Shown here: positions 41,124 through 49,940 of the stretch, piece after piece | Position numbering within the stretch: position 1 is the stretch's first letter | How the letters are laid out: every line of letters starts with the position of its first letter | Source: CAYLPT01 sp964385645 | Lineage (GTDB): Bacteria > Armatimonadota > Hebobacteria > Hebobacterales > Hebobacteraceae | Assembly: GCA_964385645.1 (NCBI GenBank) | Contig: CAYLPT010000072.1 | Coordinates: 1 to 64,000 of the forward strand | Reading direction: 5' to 3' | Length of the DNA: 64,000 nt | Position numbers and translations under genes: made by a program | Notes under the pieces: generated by a model | The model's database searches: none | Told to the model about the DNA's origin: nothing | What the model saw: only the letters and a program-made list of their open reading frames with translations

Positions 41124-42230
41124 TTAGTGCCGATAGCGGCCTCGGCCGGTCCAGCCCGATACCCGCGCGATAACCGCATCGGCCTGCTCGCGTTCTCTGA
41201 CGCCGTGGACGCTGAGCCACACTCCCTCCGGCCGCAGACTCTCCATGAACAGGTCGAGCTCGTCTGGGGCGAGTCCGATCTGAAGCCCCTTTCCCGCCGC
41301 CTGGCACTTAGTGTAAACCTCCAACCAGTCGGAGGCGCGGCCGTTCCCCTCGCCGTAGACCCACTGGATGGCGGTAAGCTCCGGGATCTCGAGCAGCGCG
41401 TCCAGGTGCTTAAGCGCGCCCGGCCCGTCGAGGTGGTAGAGCGCGGCCTCGTAGTGGCGGCACTCCTCGGCGATGCTCTCGAGGAACACGTCGCGGAACA
41501 TCCGAGGCGAGATCATGCAAGAGAAGTCGTTCGACGGCACCAGCCAGCGCTTGGTGGACACGATGCCCGCCCAAGTGCAGATCGGCTGGCGGGCCGCGCG
41601 CAGCTTATCATGGTAGCAGTCGTACACGCGGAGGTAGACGTCGGTGACGTACCGTAGGAGCGACTTGACCTGCTCCGGCCGTTCCACCATGTCGAAGTTC
41701 AGGCGCATGGGATCGCGGAAGGCCGCGATGGCATCGGCCCCGGGGTGAAGGTCGGTGATGCCGGTGTAGAACTTGCCCTTGCCGGCGGCGAGGAGTGCGT
41801 CGGTGATCTCCAGGATCTTGCGCCAGTAGACGTTGTCCTCGCTGAAGCGGACCTTGTCCACCTGCGACCAGTCGTCGAGGATGGGCACAGACCAGGATGT
41901 TTCCTCGCCAAACTCCAGCTCGCAGCCGAAGAACGCACTGAAGACCTCCGGCCCGAGATTGGGGTAGGCGTGGGGGAGGGCATCGCCGAGGTACTCGGTG
42001 TTCATGGCTGTCGCGAGCGCCACCTCCGCCGCCCGCCCCGCGTCCATCCAGCGCTCGCGCAGGGAGGCATACGGCCGCTCCGCCGGGTAGGGGTAGTCCG
42101 AGTCCCGCTTGGGGACTGTGATACATACCACCGGGCGGTCAATGATCTCGCGGCTCCAGAAGGCGTCCTGGCGGGCGAGCCTCTGCTCCCAGTCAGGGAT
42201 GCGCTCGATGGGCATGACGTCTCGGTGCAT
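41124..42230 (-). CDS. uroporphyrinogen decarboxylase-like (URO-D) protein
   Basis: A 368-residue barrel protein of the URO-D superfamily (LNFDMVERPEQVKSLLRYVTD, ALYHLDGPGALKHLDALLE). It lacks the N-terminal RQAGRY-type motif of true HemE and resembles the many paralogues seen in genomes that use corrinoid-dependent methyl transfer. A demethylase or methyltransferase role is therefore more likely than heme synthesis. The start at ATG 42230 follows GGAGGAGACGCCAGC; an upstream start at 42254 lacks such a site. No corrinoid protein is adjacent. Confidence 0.75.
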   Translation of the reverse strand: MHRDVMPIERIPDWEQRLARQDAFWSREIIDRPVVCITVPKRDSDYPYPAERPYASLRERWMDAGRAAEVALATAMNTEYLGDALPHAYPNLGPEVFSAFFGCELEFGEETSWSVPILDDWSQVDKVRFSEDNVYWRKILEITDALLAAGKGKFYTGITDLHPGADAIAAFRDPMRLNFDMVERPEQVKSLLRYVTDVYLRVYDCYHDKLRAARQPICTWAGIVSTKRWLVPSNDFSCMISPRMFRDVFLESIAEECRHYEAALYHLDGPGALKHLDALLEIPELTAIQWVYGEGNGRASDWLEVYTKCQAAGKGLQIGLAPDELDLFMESLRPEGVWLSVHGVREREQADAVIARVSGWTGRGRYRH

Positions 42231-42416
42231 GCTGGCGTCTCCTCCGGCTGTCACTCCCCCCTTGATTCTTCCTCGCGTGCCCAGGCACCTCCGTTGTCGT
42301 GCGGCCCCGGGGGCTGACGCGCGTGGCCCTGCGGGGAGGGCGCCGGCCCTGGGCGGTCGAAACGTAGAGAGGGCGCGCCCGCTGCCGGTGGCCGCACCTG
42401 CACACTCTCACACCCC

Positions 42417-43796
42417 ATGGGATGGCACCCGATGGAGAACGACGCCACACGGACACTCGTGTCCGAGATCGAGGAGCTCTTCGCCGCGCGCGACTGGGCT
42501 GGCCTGCGTCGGCGGTTGGCGGAGACGCCTGCCCCCGAGGTGGCCGATGTGCTGGGGGAGCTGGGGAAGGCCGAGCGCGCCTTCGCCTTTCGTCTCCTGC
42601 CGCGCGAGCTGGCGGCAGAGGTGCTGTCGTTGCTGGAGCCGTCGCAGCAGAACGCCCTGCTGACCGACCTGAACGAGGACGAGACGCGCCAACTGCTGGC
42701 GACCATGCGGCCGGACGACCGCACGCAGCTCCTCGAGGAGCTGCCGGGCATGGCTACCCAGCGCCTGCTCAACCTGCTGAGCGCCTCGGACCTTGCGGAG
42801 GCGCGTCACCTGCTGGGCTACCCGGAGGACAGCGTTGGGCGCCTGATGACGCCCGACTACGTGGCGGTGCGGCCCCACTGGACGGTTGGGCAGGCGCTCC
42901 AGCACATCCGCCGCCGGGGCCGCGACAGCGAGACCATCAACACCATCTACGTCACCGACGATCACTGGGTGCTGCAGGACGCGGTGGAACTGCGCCGCTT
43001 CATCCTCGCCGACCCCGAGGCGCCGGTGTCGGAGATCATGGACCACTCCTTCGTGAGCGTGTCCGCCTTCGCGGATCGGGAGGAGTCGGTGCGCTTGATC
43101 CAGCGCTACGATCTGGACGCCCTGCCGGTGGTGGGCTCTGACGGGGTGCTGCTGGGCATCGTGACCATCGACGACGTCCTCGATGTGGCGGAGGAGGAGA
43201 CGACCGAGGACTTCCACAAGACGGCGGCCATCGCGCCCCTGCTGGGCAGCTACCGGGAGGCGACCGTGTGGTCGGTGTTCCGAAGGCGGGTGGGGTGGCT
43301 GCTGGTGCTGGTGGTGGTCAACCTCGCCTCCTCGGGGGTGATCGCCGCCTACGAGGAGGTGCTCGCCTCAACGATCGCGCTCGCCTTCTTCATCCCCTTG
43401 CTCATTGACAGCGGCGGCAACGCCGGAGCGCAGTCGGCCACCCTCATGGTGCGCGCCCTCGCCACCGGCGACCTCCACATGCGCCACTGGCTGGCCACGC
43501 TGGGCAAGGAGGTCGGCATCGGGGCCTTCCTCGGGGTGTCCATGGGGCTGGCCAGCGCGCTGCTCGGGCTGTTCCGGGGCGGACCGACGGTGGCCATCAT
43601 CGTCGGGCTGTCCATGATCTCGATCGTGCTCACCGCCAACCTGATCGGAGTGGTGCTGCCCTTCCTCCTGACCCGCCTGAGGGTGGACCCCGCGGTGGCG
43701 AGCAGCCCGCTGATCACTACCCTCGCCGACGCGACGGGGCTGCTGATCTACTTCTCGATCGCCACCGCCATCATGGGCCGGGTGCACGCGGCCTGA
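42417..43796 (+). CDS. mgtE: magnesium transporter MgtE
   Basis: A 459-residue Mg2+ channel. It has an N-domain (about 15-135; LLPRELAAEVLSLLEPSQQ), two CBS domains (about 135-265; SVGRLMTPDYVAVRPHWTV, ALPVVGSDGVLLGIVTIDD), a linking helix and five membrane segments (about 285-459). The pore motif SGGNAGAQSATLMVRALATG and the ion-binding aspartate region TLADATGLLIYFSIA are intact. The CBS/N domains sense cytosolic Mg2+. Starts at 42417 and 42432 are both possible; neither has a good ribosome site. I see no Mg riboswitch in the 186-bp upstream gap. Confidence 0.93.
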   Translation: MGWHPMENDATRTLVSEIEELFAARDWAGLRRRLAETPAPEVADVLGELGKAERAFAFRLLPRELAAEVLSLLEPSQQNALLTDLNEDETRQLLATMRPDDRTQLLEELPGMATQRLLNLLSASDLAEARHLLGYPEDSVGRLMTPDYVAVRPHWTVGQALQHIRRRGRDSETINTIYVTDDHWVLQDAVELRRFILADPEAPVSEIMDHSFVSVSAFADREESVRLIQRYDLDALPVVGSDGVLLGIVTIDDVLDVAEEETTEDFHKTAAIAPLLGSYREATVWSVFRRRVGWLLVLVVVNLASSGVIAAYEEVLASTIALAFFIPLLIDSGGNAGAQSATLMVRALATGDLHMRHWLATLGKEVGIGAFLGVSMGLASALLGLFRGGPTVAIIVGLSMISIVLTANLIGVVLPFLLTRLRVDPAVASSPLITTLADATGLLIYFSIATAIMGRVHAA

Positions 43797-43806
43797 GGCG
43801 CCCCCG

Positions 43807-45138
43807 TCACCCGGGCCCGGGCACGCGAAGCCACAGGTAGGCCGGCGACTCGTTCACCACCAGCCGAACCCCTCCGTCGGCGGCGCTCTCCCACTGGACG
43901 GGCTCGACCGCTCCCTCGGCCAGCGGCATGCGCTCGGCGCGTACGACGGCCCCCGGCGGTCGGGGCAGGGCGACCTCGCGCTCGCGCCCGGAGCCCGTGG
44001 GCGACCACGCGACCCAGATGCGATCGCCCTCGTCGTCGCCGCGGCGGAACTCGTAGAGGTAGAGGTCGCCGGCGTCCTCCACCAGCGCACGCGCGAATCG
44101 GTACTCGCCCAGCGTGCGGTGGAGGTGGGCGACGGCGTGGAAGGCGGGCTTGGGCTGGTAGTGGCGGGTGAGCCCTGAGGAGCCATGCACCTGCGGCTCG
44201 TCCTGGTCATCGAACCAGAAGATGTAGGCGCGCTCGACCCCCATCGCCGAGAACACCAGGAAGGAGCGTACCAGGTACTGCGCCTGCTCGGTCTCGGTGG
44301 AGCCGACCCACTGGCTGAACTCCCCGGTCGGCAGCGCCTCCTTCGTGGAGGCGTCCCAGCCGAACTCCGTCACCCACACTTCCTTGCCGGGGGCATGGAC
44401 ATCTCGCCACTCCTGCACCGCCTGCACATCGGTGAGATAGGTGAGCGCGGGGTCCTCGGGGTAGCTGCGCCGCCAGGTGGGCCAGTTCTCCACATGAGCG
44501 TAGGTGTGCACGGCGATGGCGTCGTAGAGGTCCTCCAGCCCCTCGAGGGTGGACAGGCCCTTCGCGTAACGATGGCTCGGGCCGGCGGTGGCGGCGCAGG
44601 TCACGATCCTGAGCCGGGGATCGCCCTTGCGGATGCCGCGGGCCATGTGCTCGAATATCTCGCGGTAGGTTGCGTCGTCCATCAGGCCCGGCTCGTTGCC
44701 GATCTGAACCGCCTCGACCAGCCTCTGGGTGCCCGAAGGGCCGAAGAAGCGGGCGAAGGCCAGCCCGTAGGCGTAGGCGTCGCGGGCCAGGTCGTGCCAC
44801 TCGCCGGCCAGGAAGTCGTCGAGCACCACGCAGACTAGGGTCTCGTAGCCGGACTCCCTCCAGCCACCGTAGAGCTCCTCCCAGTTCACCTGGTTGCGGG
44901 CGAAGGGGAAGCGCGGGGCGTAGTTGGTGTCCCGGCCGATGTCCCACTCCAGGCCGTGGTAGTTGCGCACCAGCCGGCACACCGGCCGATAGAGCTCCGG
45001 CCTGAAGAGCACCGTGTGCACGACGAGCCCCATGGAGTCGCGCAACACCGGCCCGGCGACCGACCGGGGCGGTGGCGCGTCGGCGGCCGCCACGACCATC
45101 AGCCAGAGCACGGCGAGCACAAACCAGGGTCTGCTCAT
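43807..45138 (-). CDS. secreted clan GH-A glycoside hydrolase
   Basis: A 443-residue secreted protein with a signal peptide (residues 1-19) and a TIM-barrel. The acid/base Glu149 sits in VQIGNEPGLMD and the nucleophile Glu258 in EVWVTEFGWDAS, both at barrel strand ends, as in clan GH-A. YDAIAVHTYAHVENW fits the family. A small beta-sandwich follows (about 345-443). I cannot name the GH family; GH39 and GH5-like groups share this layout. ATG 45138 is preferred (GGGAG 6 bp upstream) over 45150. Confidence 0.75.
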   Translation of the reverse strand: MSRPWFVLAVLWLMVVAAADAPPPRSVAGPVLRDSMGLVVHTVLFRPELYRPVCRLVRNYHGLEWDIGRDTNYAPRFPFARNQVNWEELYGGWRESGYETLVCVVLDDFLAGEWHDLARDAYAYGLAFARFFGPSGTQRLVEAVQIGNEPGLMDDATYREIFEHMARGIRKGDPRLRIVTCAATAGPSHRYAKGLSTLEGLEDLYDAIAVHTYAHVENWPTWRRSYPEDPALTYLTDVQAVQEWRDVHAPGKEVWVTEFGWDASTKEALPTGEFSQWVGSTETEQAQYLVRSFLVFSAMGVERAYIFWFDDQDEPQVHGSSGLTRHYQPKPAFHAVAHLHRTLGEYRFARALVEDAGDLYLYEFRRGDDEGDRIWVAWSPTGSGREREVALPRPPGAVVRAERMPLAEGAVEPVQWESAADGGVRLVVNESPAYLWLRVPGPG

Positions 45139-45239
45139 TGCCGCTCCCATGCAAGTGCCTGGCGCAGGCGGGCAGGGGAGGAGCGGGAAGAACCTCACTG
45201 ATCCTGCACCTGGCCGCCACGCGCCGCTCCTCCATGGCA

Positions 45240-45437
45240 CTACGCCGCCGGCGTCCACCAGCCCTCCCGCGCATCCCGCATCGCCAGGTACAGCCGTCGG
45301 GCGGAGTCTGCGGTTGCCGGCGGCTCCGCTGGCGGCCTGCCCAGGAGCGGAGGCCCGTACATGCGGTCCGGGCCGAGCAGCGCTTCGAGCGCGGGCGTTT
45401 CACGTCCGATAATATATCTTATGTTACCTTTAGCCAC
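45240..45437 (-). CDS. 65-residue hypothetical protein
   Basis: The GTG at 45437 has AGGAGG 4 bp upstream, the best ribosome site in this gap, and opens 65 codons. The product starts MAKGNIRYIIGRETPALEALL and ends in DAREGWWTPAA; it has no membrane segment. The local sequence at its start is unusually AT-rich (ATAAGATATATTATC), which could also be part of a promoter. It lies between the methyltransferase and the glycosidase on the same strand. Confidence 0.45.
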   Translation of the reverse strand: MAKGNIRYIIGRETPALEALLGPDRMYGPPLLGRPPAEPPATADSARRLYLAMRDAREGWWTPAA

Positions 45438-45476
45438 ATCGCCTCCTGGCGGGGACAGCTCTTCGGGGTGATGGGG

Positions 45477-46253
45477 CTACTGCTGGGCGGGCCGCGCGAC
45501 GTAGAAGGCGCGGTCGGTGAGGTCGTCGGGGGGCGCCAGCCGATAGGCGGCGTAGACCGCCACGTCGTCGAAGCCAGCGGCGGCGAGCGCGCTCCGCAGT
45601 TCCTCATCAGTGTAGGCGCGTTGGTGGTGGACGGCGCTGAAGTGCTCGCCGGTCGCTGCGACCTCGAAGCGCATGCGTACCCGCGAGATGCGGGTCCGTG
45701 GGTTGTAGCGGCTGGTCCATCGGTACCGGACGGGCGCGTCCTCGGCGCTGCGCTGTGTGAACAGCTCCATCTCGAGCGCGCGCACGGTGTTGACGTCGAA
45801 GATCAGCAGCCCGCCCCCTCGCAGCGCGGCGCGCGTGTTTGCAAACGCGCGTTCGAGACGCTTGTGATCGAGGATGTAGTTGAGGCTATCGTAGACGCAC
45901 AGGGCGTGGTCAAACTCCGGTGGAAGGTCGAAATCGGTGAGGTCGCAGCACAGGAACTCGACCGAGAGGCCGCTGTCGGCCGCGCGACGGCGCGCCTGGG
46001 CCAGCATCGCCTCCGAGCGGTCAATGCCGACCACGAGGCAGCCGCGGCGGGCGAGCTGGAGGGCGATGGAGCCAGTGCCGGTGGCCAGGTCGAGAACGCG
46101 CGATCCCGGTCGAATGGGGCGCCCGGCGAGCTCCGCCAGCTGCAGCAGGTACTCGGCCCAGATGCCGTAGGGCACGCTGGACATGATCTGGTCGTAGTAG
46201 GGGGCAATGCGGGCGAACGGGTCGTCGTTCGACTCGCGCCTGCGGCGCGGCAT
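45477..46253 (-). CDS. class I SAM-dependent methyltransferase
   Basis: A 258-residue enzyme with motif I RVLDLATGTGSIALQLARRG (about residue 50), acidic loop VVGIDRSEAMLAQARRRA, motif II FDHALCVYDSLNYIL and post-motif GGGLLIFDVNTVRALEME. The domain type is the small-molecule methyltransferase group (methyltransf_25). The substrate is unknown. ATG 46253 follows GGAGGAG. The gene lies 17 bp after the DAHP-synthase-like gene and may be in its operon. Confidence 0.85.
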   Translation of the reverse strand: MPRRRRESNDDPFARIAPYYDQIMSSVPYGIWAEYLLQLAELAGRPIRPGSRVLDLATGTGSIALQLARRGCLVVGIDRSEAMLAQARRRAADSGLSVEFLCCDLTDFDLPPEFDHALCVYDSLNYILDHKRLERAFANTRAALRGGGLLIFDVNTVRALEMELFTQRSAEDAPVRYRWTSRYNPRTRISRVRMRFEVAATGEHFSAVHHQRAYTDEELRSALAAAGFDDVAVYAAYRLAPPDDLTDRAFYVARPAQQ

Positions 46254-46270
46254 TCGCCGGCGCTCCTCCC

Positions 46271-47329
46271 CTACCCCGCGCGCACCGAGGCCGAGGGCTC
46301 GGGGGCGCCGAGGGTCCTGCCCACCGCCGCGGCCACGGGGCCCGCGGCCCGCATCAGGTCGGCGAACTTGTCCGGCCGCAGCGATTGGGGGCCGTCCGAC
46401 AGCGCCACCGCCGGATCGGGATGGACCTCGACCATGATGCCATCGGCCCCCGCGGCGATCGCCGCCAGCGCAACCGCCGCCACATAGCGGTAGTCTCCAG
46501 TGGCGTGGCTGGGATCGGCGATGACCGGGAGGTGGCTGAAGCGCTTGATGACCGGGATGGCGTTGAGGTCGAAGGTGTAGCGGGTGGCGTCCTCGAAGGT
46601 GGTGATCCCGCGCTCGCACAGCACGACGTTGGCGTTCCCCTCCAGCATGATGTACTCGGAGGCCATCAACAGGTCGCGCACCCGGCATCCGGGGTGGCGC
46701 TTGAGGATCACCGGCTTCCCCGTCTGGCCGACCTCCTGGAGGAGTCGGAAGTTCTGCATGTTCCGCGCGCCGATCTGGATCACGTCGGCGTGCTCCACGA
46801 TGTCCCCCAGGTCATCCGGGTGGAGCACCTCAGTTACCACCGGCAGCCCGACGAGCCGCCCTGCCTCCGCCAGCACCCGGAGCCCCTCCCGGCCCAGCCC
46901 CTGGAAGCTGTAGGGCGAGGTCCGCGGCTTGAAGGCGCCGCCGCGGAGGAGGTTTGCGCCGGCCTCCTTCACCTGCCGGGCGGCCTCGAGCATCTGCTCC
47001 CGGCTCTCGATGCTGCACGGGCCCGCGATGACGCTGATCGCGCGCCCCCCGATCTCCACCCCGCCGGCCCGGACGATGGAGGGCTCGGGGTGGCTACGCC
47101 GGGAGGCGAGCTTGTAGGGCTCCGAGATGAGGGTGACGCGCTCGACGCCGGGCAGGGCGGAGAAGCGATCCACGAGCTCCGCCTTCTCGGCGTCCATCGC
47201 GCCAAGGAGCGCGATGACTTTGCGCTCCACTCCGGGGTTGACGAAGGGCCTGAAGCCGGCCTTCGCCACGGCCGCGATGACCGCCTCGACCTGCTCCTCC
47301 GGGGCCCCCGCCTGCATGATGATGACCAC
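46271..47329 (-). CDS. aroF: type I-beta DAHP synthase (3-deoxy-7-phosphoheptulonate synthase), divergent active-site loop
   Basis: A 352-residue protein with an N-terminal ferredoxin-like regulatory domain (about 1-75, as in Thermotoga enzymes) and a DAHPS barrel. Kept motifs are IAGPCSIESREQML, GGAFKPRTSPYSFQG, QIGARNMQNF, CERGITTFEDATRYT and GIMVEVHPDPAVALSDGPQSL. It would condense PEP and erythrose-4-phosphate at the head of the shikimate pathway. The usual KRG-(F/M)-x-x-T-I-E-E loop is replaced by KRHPGCRVRD (210-219), and DPSHATGDYR (272-281) replaces the usual Arg-containing form. GTG start with GGAGG upstream. Confidence 0.85.
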   Translation of the reverse strand: MVIIMQAGAPEEQVEAVIAAVAKAGFRPFVNPGVERKVIALLGAMDAEKAELVDRFSALPGVERVTLISEPYKLASRRSHPEPSIVRAGGVEIGGRAISVIAGPCSIESREQMLEAARQVKEAGANLLRGGAFKPRTSPYSFQGLGREGLRVLAEAGRLVGLPVVTEVLHPDDLGDIVEHADVIQIGARNMQNFRLLQEVGQTGKPVILKRHPGCRVRDLLMASEYIMLEGNANVVLCERGITTFEDATRYTFDLNAIPVIKRFSHLPVIADPSHATGDYRYVAAVALAAIAAGADGIMVEVHPDPAVALSDGPQSLRPDKFADLMRAAGPVAAAVGRTLGAPEPSASVRAG

Positions 47330-47344
47330 GTGCGGGGCCTCCGT

Positions 47345-47779
47345 TCAGGGGGTGTCGCTGGGGGGGCGCGCGATCAGCGCCTCCGTGACATAGACCGGCG
47401 CGCCGCTGCGCACCGCGATGGCGACCGCGTCGCCGGGTCGCGCCTCCACGGCAACCGGGCCCTCGGGGCCGCAAAGGTGCAGCGTGGCGCCCCAGCCGTC
47501 CTCCTCCGCCTCGTCAATGAGCACGTGCTCGAGCTGGACGGAGAGCCGCCGGAGGAGCTGCACCGCGAGGTCGTGGGTGAGAGGCCGGGGTGCGAGTTGT
47601 TCTTGCAGAGCGAGGTGGATGGCAAAGCCCTCGCAGGAGCCCACCGGCACGCGCACCTCTCGGGCGGCCTCGTCCCGCAGCACGAGCAGGGGCAGGCGCT
47701 CCTCGTCCTCCCCGGCGCCGCCGCGGTTCTCGAAGACGCCCACGACTTCCACCCTCACGCTGTCGCCGCCAGCGAACAT
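47345..47779 (-). CDS. bifunctional nuclease (DUF151) family protein
   Basis: A 144-residue protein matching the bifunctional-nuclease-domain fold: LPLLVLRDEAAREVRVPVGSCEGFAIHLAL, THDLAVQLLRRLSVQLEHV and ARPGDAVAIAVRSGAPVYVTEALI. DUF151 proteins act as nucleases in some plants and bacteria and are widespread with unknown roles. ATG 47779. It sits between rho and aroF with gaps of 27 and 15 bp, so the three are probably transcribed together. Confidence 0.88.
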   Translation of the reverse strand: MFAGGDSVRVEVVGVFENRGGAGEDEERLPLLVLRDEAAREVRVPVGSCEGFAIHLALQEQLAPRPLTHDLAVQLLRRLSVQLEHVLIDEAEEDGWGATLHLCGPEGPVAVEARPGDAVAIAVRSGAPVYVTEALIARPPSDTP

Positions 47780-47806
47780 GGCGTCAGCTCCCTCCCCGAC
47801 GGAGTA

Positions 47807-49072
47807 TCACTTCGACTCCTTGCTGAGCTCCCGCTGGACCCACTTGAGGAACTCGGCGTTGGTCGAGGTCTTGCGCAGGCCGGTCAGGAGCAGCTCGGTG
47901 GCCTGCGTGGTGTCGAGCGCGTTGAGCACCCGCCGGAGCTGGTAGACGCGCTGAAGATCTTCCTCGGAGAAGAGCAGCTCCTGGTGGCGGGTGCCGGAGC
48001 GTTGGATGTCAATGGCGGGGAAGATCCCCCGGTCGGCCATCGAGCGATCGAGCACGAGCTCCTGGTTGCCGGTGGCCTTGAACTCCTCGAAGATCATATC
48101 GTCCATGCGGCTGCCGGTCTCGACGAGCGCGGTGGCGATGACGGTGAGGCTGCCGCCCTCCTCGATGTTGCGGGCGGAGGCGAAGAAGCGCTTGGGGCGA
48201 TACAGCGCGCTGGGGTCCAGCCCGCCCGAGAGGGTGCGGCCGCTGGGGGCGACGGTGAGGTTGGAGGCGCGGGCCAAGCGGGTGAGAGAGTCGAGCAGCA
48301 CGACGACGTCGCGGCCGCTCTCGACGAGGCGCTTGGCATGCTCCAGGACGATCTCCTGGAGCTTCAGGTGATTCTCGGGCACCTCGTCGAAGGTGGAGGC
48401 GGCCACCTCGCCGTCCACCGAGCGGCGGATATCGGTGACCTCCTCCGGGCGCTCATCAATCAGGAGCACGAGCAGGTACACCTCGGGGTGGTTCACGGTG
48501 ATGCCGTTGGCGATCTGCTTGAGCAGGGTGGTCTTGCCGGCCTTGGGGGGGGAGACGATGAGGCCCCGCTGCCCCTTCCCGATGGGGGCTACGATGTCAA
48601 TGAAGCGCCCCGAGACGTTCTCGGGGACGGTCTCCATACGGAGGCGCTCGGAGGGGTAGATGGGGGTCAGCTCATCGAAGCTCTTCCGGTGGCGGGCGGC
48701 CTCGGGCTGGGCGCCGTTGATGGCGTCCACCTTGAGGAGGCTGTGGTAGCGCTCGCCGCTCTTGGGGGCGCGGACCGCGCCCACCACCGTGTCCCCGGTG
48801 CGCAGGCCGAAGCGCTTCACCTGCGACTGCGAGACGTAGATATCGTCAGCGCTGGGCAGGTGGTTGCGGACGCGGAGGAACCCGTAGCCCTCGGGGAGCA
48901 CCTCGAGGACGCCCTGCGCGTAGCGCAGGCCGTTGGACTCGGCCTGGGCGCGCATGATGCCCAGCATGAGGTCGCGCTTGCGCAGCTTCTCGTAGTCGCC
49001 CACGGAGAGCTGCTTGGCGATTGACTGCAGGTCGTCTACGCTCTTCTGCTCGAGTTCAGCTAGCTCGATCAC
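47807..49072 (-). CDS. rho: transcription termination factor Rho
   Basis: A 421-residue RNA-dependent ATPase. It has an N-terminal domain (ELEQKSVDDLQSIAKQLSV), a cold-shock RNA site (VLPEGYGFLRVRNHLPSADDIY), Walker A GLIVSPPKAGKTTLLK, LVLLIDERPEEVTDI, Walker B VVVLLDSLTRLARA, the Q-loop and the secondary RNA site (RMDDMIFEEFKATGN). It has no long insertion. The GTG start has GAGGGGG 8-9 bp upstream. Expression is probably controlled by the long structured leader and promoter at 49319-49347. Confidence 0.96.
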   Translation of the reverse strand: MIELAELEQKSVDDLQSIAKQLSVGDYEKLRKRDLMLGIMRAQAESNGLRYAQGVLEVLPEGYGFLRVRNHLPSADDIYVSQSQVKRFGLRTGDTVVGAVRAPKSGERYHSLLKVDAINGAQPEAARHRKSFDELTPIYPSERLRMETVPENVSGRFIDIVAPIGKGQRGLIVSPPKAGKTTLLKQIANGITVNHPEVYLLVLLIDERPEEVTDIRRSVDGEVAASTFDEVPENHLKLQEIVLEHAKRLVESGRDVVVLLDSLTRLARASNLTVAPSGRTLSGGLDPSALYRPKRFFASARNIEEGGSLTVIATALVETGSRMDDMIFEEFKATGNQELVLDRSMADRGIFPAIDIQRSGTRHQELLFSEEDLQRVYQLRRVLNALDTTQATELLLTGLRKTSTNAEFLKWVQRELSKESK

Positions 49073-49318
49073 CTCAACCGCCCCCTCTGTGCCGCATCTG
49101 CGGCAAGTCCTCGACGGTGGCTTCGGCCTGGCGCGGCCTCGGAAGGGTGCTGTGGGGCGCCCGGCGAGGGAACGACCGCGGGGTCTGGCGCGCGTTCCGC
49201 GTCAGGCAGGTCGGGATCGCAACCTCGGCGCGCCCGCTCACATTCCGAGCTGTGGCGCTTGCACAGCGCCGGCCGACGCGCGAGACTTCAGGGAATAGGC
49301 TCTGAATACCCCACGCGC
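49073..49318 (-). promoter_or_regulatory. rho leader with competing stem-loops
   Basis: About 240 nt separate the predicted start from the rho GTG. Near the start codon TGCCGCA-GA-TGCGGCA (49105-49090) can fold just before the ribosome site. At 49249-49270 two hairpins exclude each other: GCTGTG/CACAGC and GGCGCT/AGCGCC. TTCAG/CTGAA may pair near the 5' end. This fits an attenuation-type leader, as known for rho in other bacteria, but the mechanism is inferred. Confidence 0.45.
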
Positions 49319-49347
49319 ATTATACCACAAAGCACGGGCCATGTACA
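49319..49347 (-). promoter_or_regulatory. promoter of rho
   Basis: On the - strand TGTACA (49347-49342) and TATAAT (49324-49319) are 17 bp apart. The -10 is exact. It begins 16 bp after the hpt stop, so rho has its own promoter. Confidence 0.65.
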
Positions 49348-49363
49348 CCGGCCTTGCGCCATC

Positions 49364-49930
49364 TCAGCCCGCCTCGTCGGGCGGGGTCCCCCGCCCGGCG
49401 TAGATGTGCGACTTCAGGATCCCGATGAAGGGCAGGTTTCGGTAGTGCTGCGCGAAGTCCAGCCCGTAGCCCACCACGAAGGCGTCCGGCACCTCGAAGC
49501 CCAGGTAGTCCGCCTTCGCCTCGATCTTGCGCCGGCTCGGCTTGTCCAGCAACGCCGCCACCCTCACGCTCGCCGGCTTCCGGGAGCGGATGTTGTCCAG
49601 CAGGTAGTGCAGCGTCAGGCCTGTGTCTATGATGTCCTCCACGATGAGGACGTGCTTGCTCTCGACGTTCGTCTCGAGGTCCTTCAGGATTCGGAACACC
49701 CCGCTCGACGAGGTGTCCTTCCCATAGCTCGACCAGGAGACGAAGTCCACGGTGCAGCGCAGATCGAGCCGTCGCATGAGGTCGGCCAGGAAGACGAAGG
49801 CCCCGTTGAGCACCCCCACCAGCACGGGGTCCTTGTCCCGGTAGTCCCGTGAGATGCGCTCGGCGAGCTCCTCCACCTTCGCCTGGATCTGCTCCTCGCT
49901 GATGAGCACCTCTTGGATGTCGGACACCAT
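49364..49930 (-). CDS. hpt: hypoxanthine phosphoribosyltransferase
   Basis: A 188-residue PRTase that makes IMP or GMP from hypoxanthine or guanine with PRPP. The PRPP loop is HVLIVEDIIDTGLTLHYLL; others are LVGVLNGAFVFLADLMRRLD and VVGYGLDFAQHYRNLPFIG near the C-terminus. ATG 49930 is preferred because GAGG lies 9 bp upstream; a GTG at 49939 is also in frame. The gene follows guaA by 10 bp, completing a guanine-nucleotide operon. Confidence 0.94.
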   Translation of the reverse strand: MVSDIQEVLISEEQIQAKVEELAERISRDYRDKDPVLVGVLNGAFVFLADLMRRLDLRCTVDFVSWSSYGKDTSSSGVFRILKDLETNVESKHVLIVEDIIDTGLTLHYLLDNIRSRKPASVRVAALLDKPSRRKIEAKADYLGFEVPDAFVVGYGLDFAQHYRNLPFIGILKSHIYAGRGTPPDEAG

Positions 49931-49940
49931 GGCGGACACC

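Noticed and set aside
42231..42416. Possible Mg2+ (M-box) riboswitch before mgtE
   Set aside because: I could not find the conserved core elements; the 186-bp gap shows only scattered GC-rich pairs.
46385..49024. 879-codon + strand frame across aroF, DUF151 and rho
   Set aside because: It spans three genes on the other strand, has no recognisable motif and is a GC-driven shadow.
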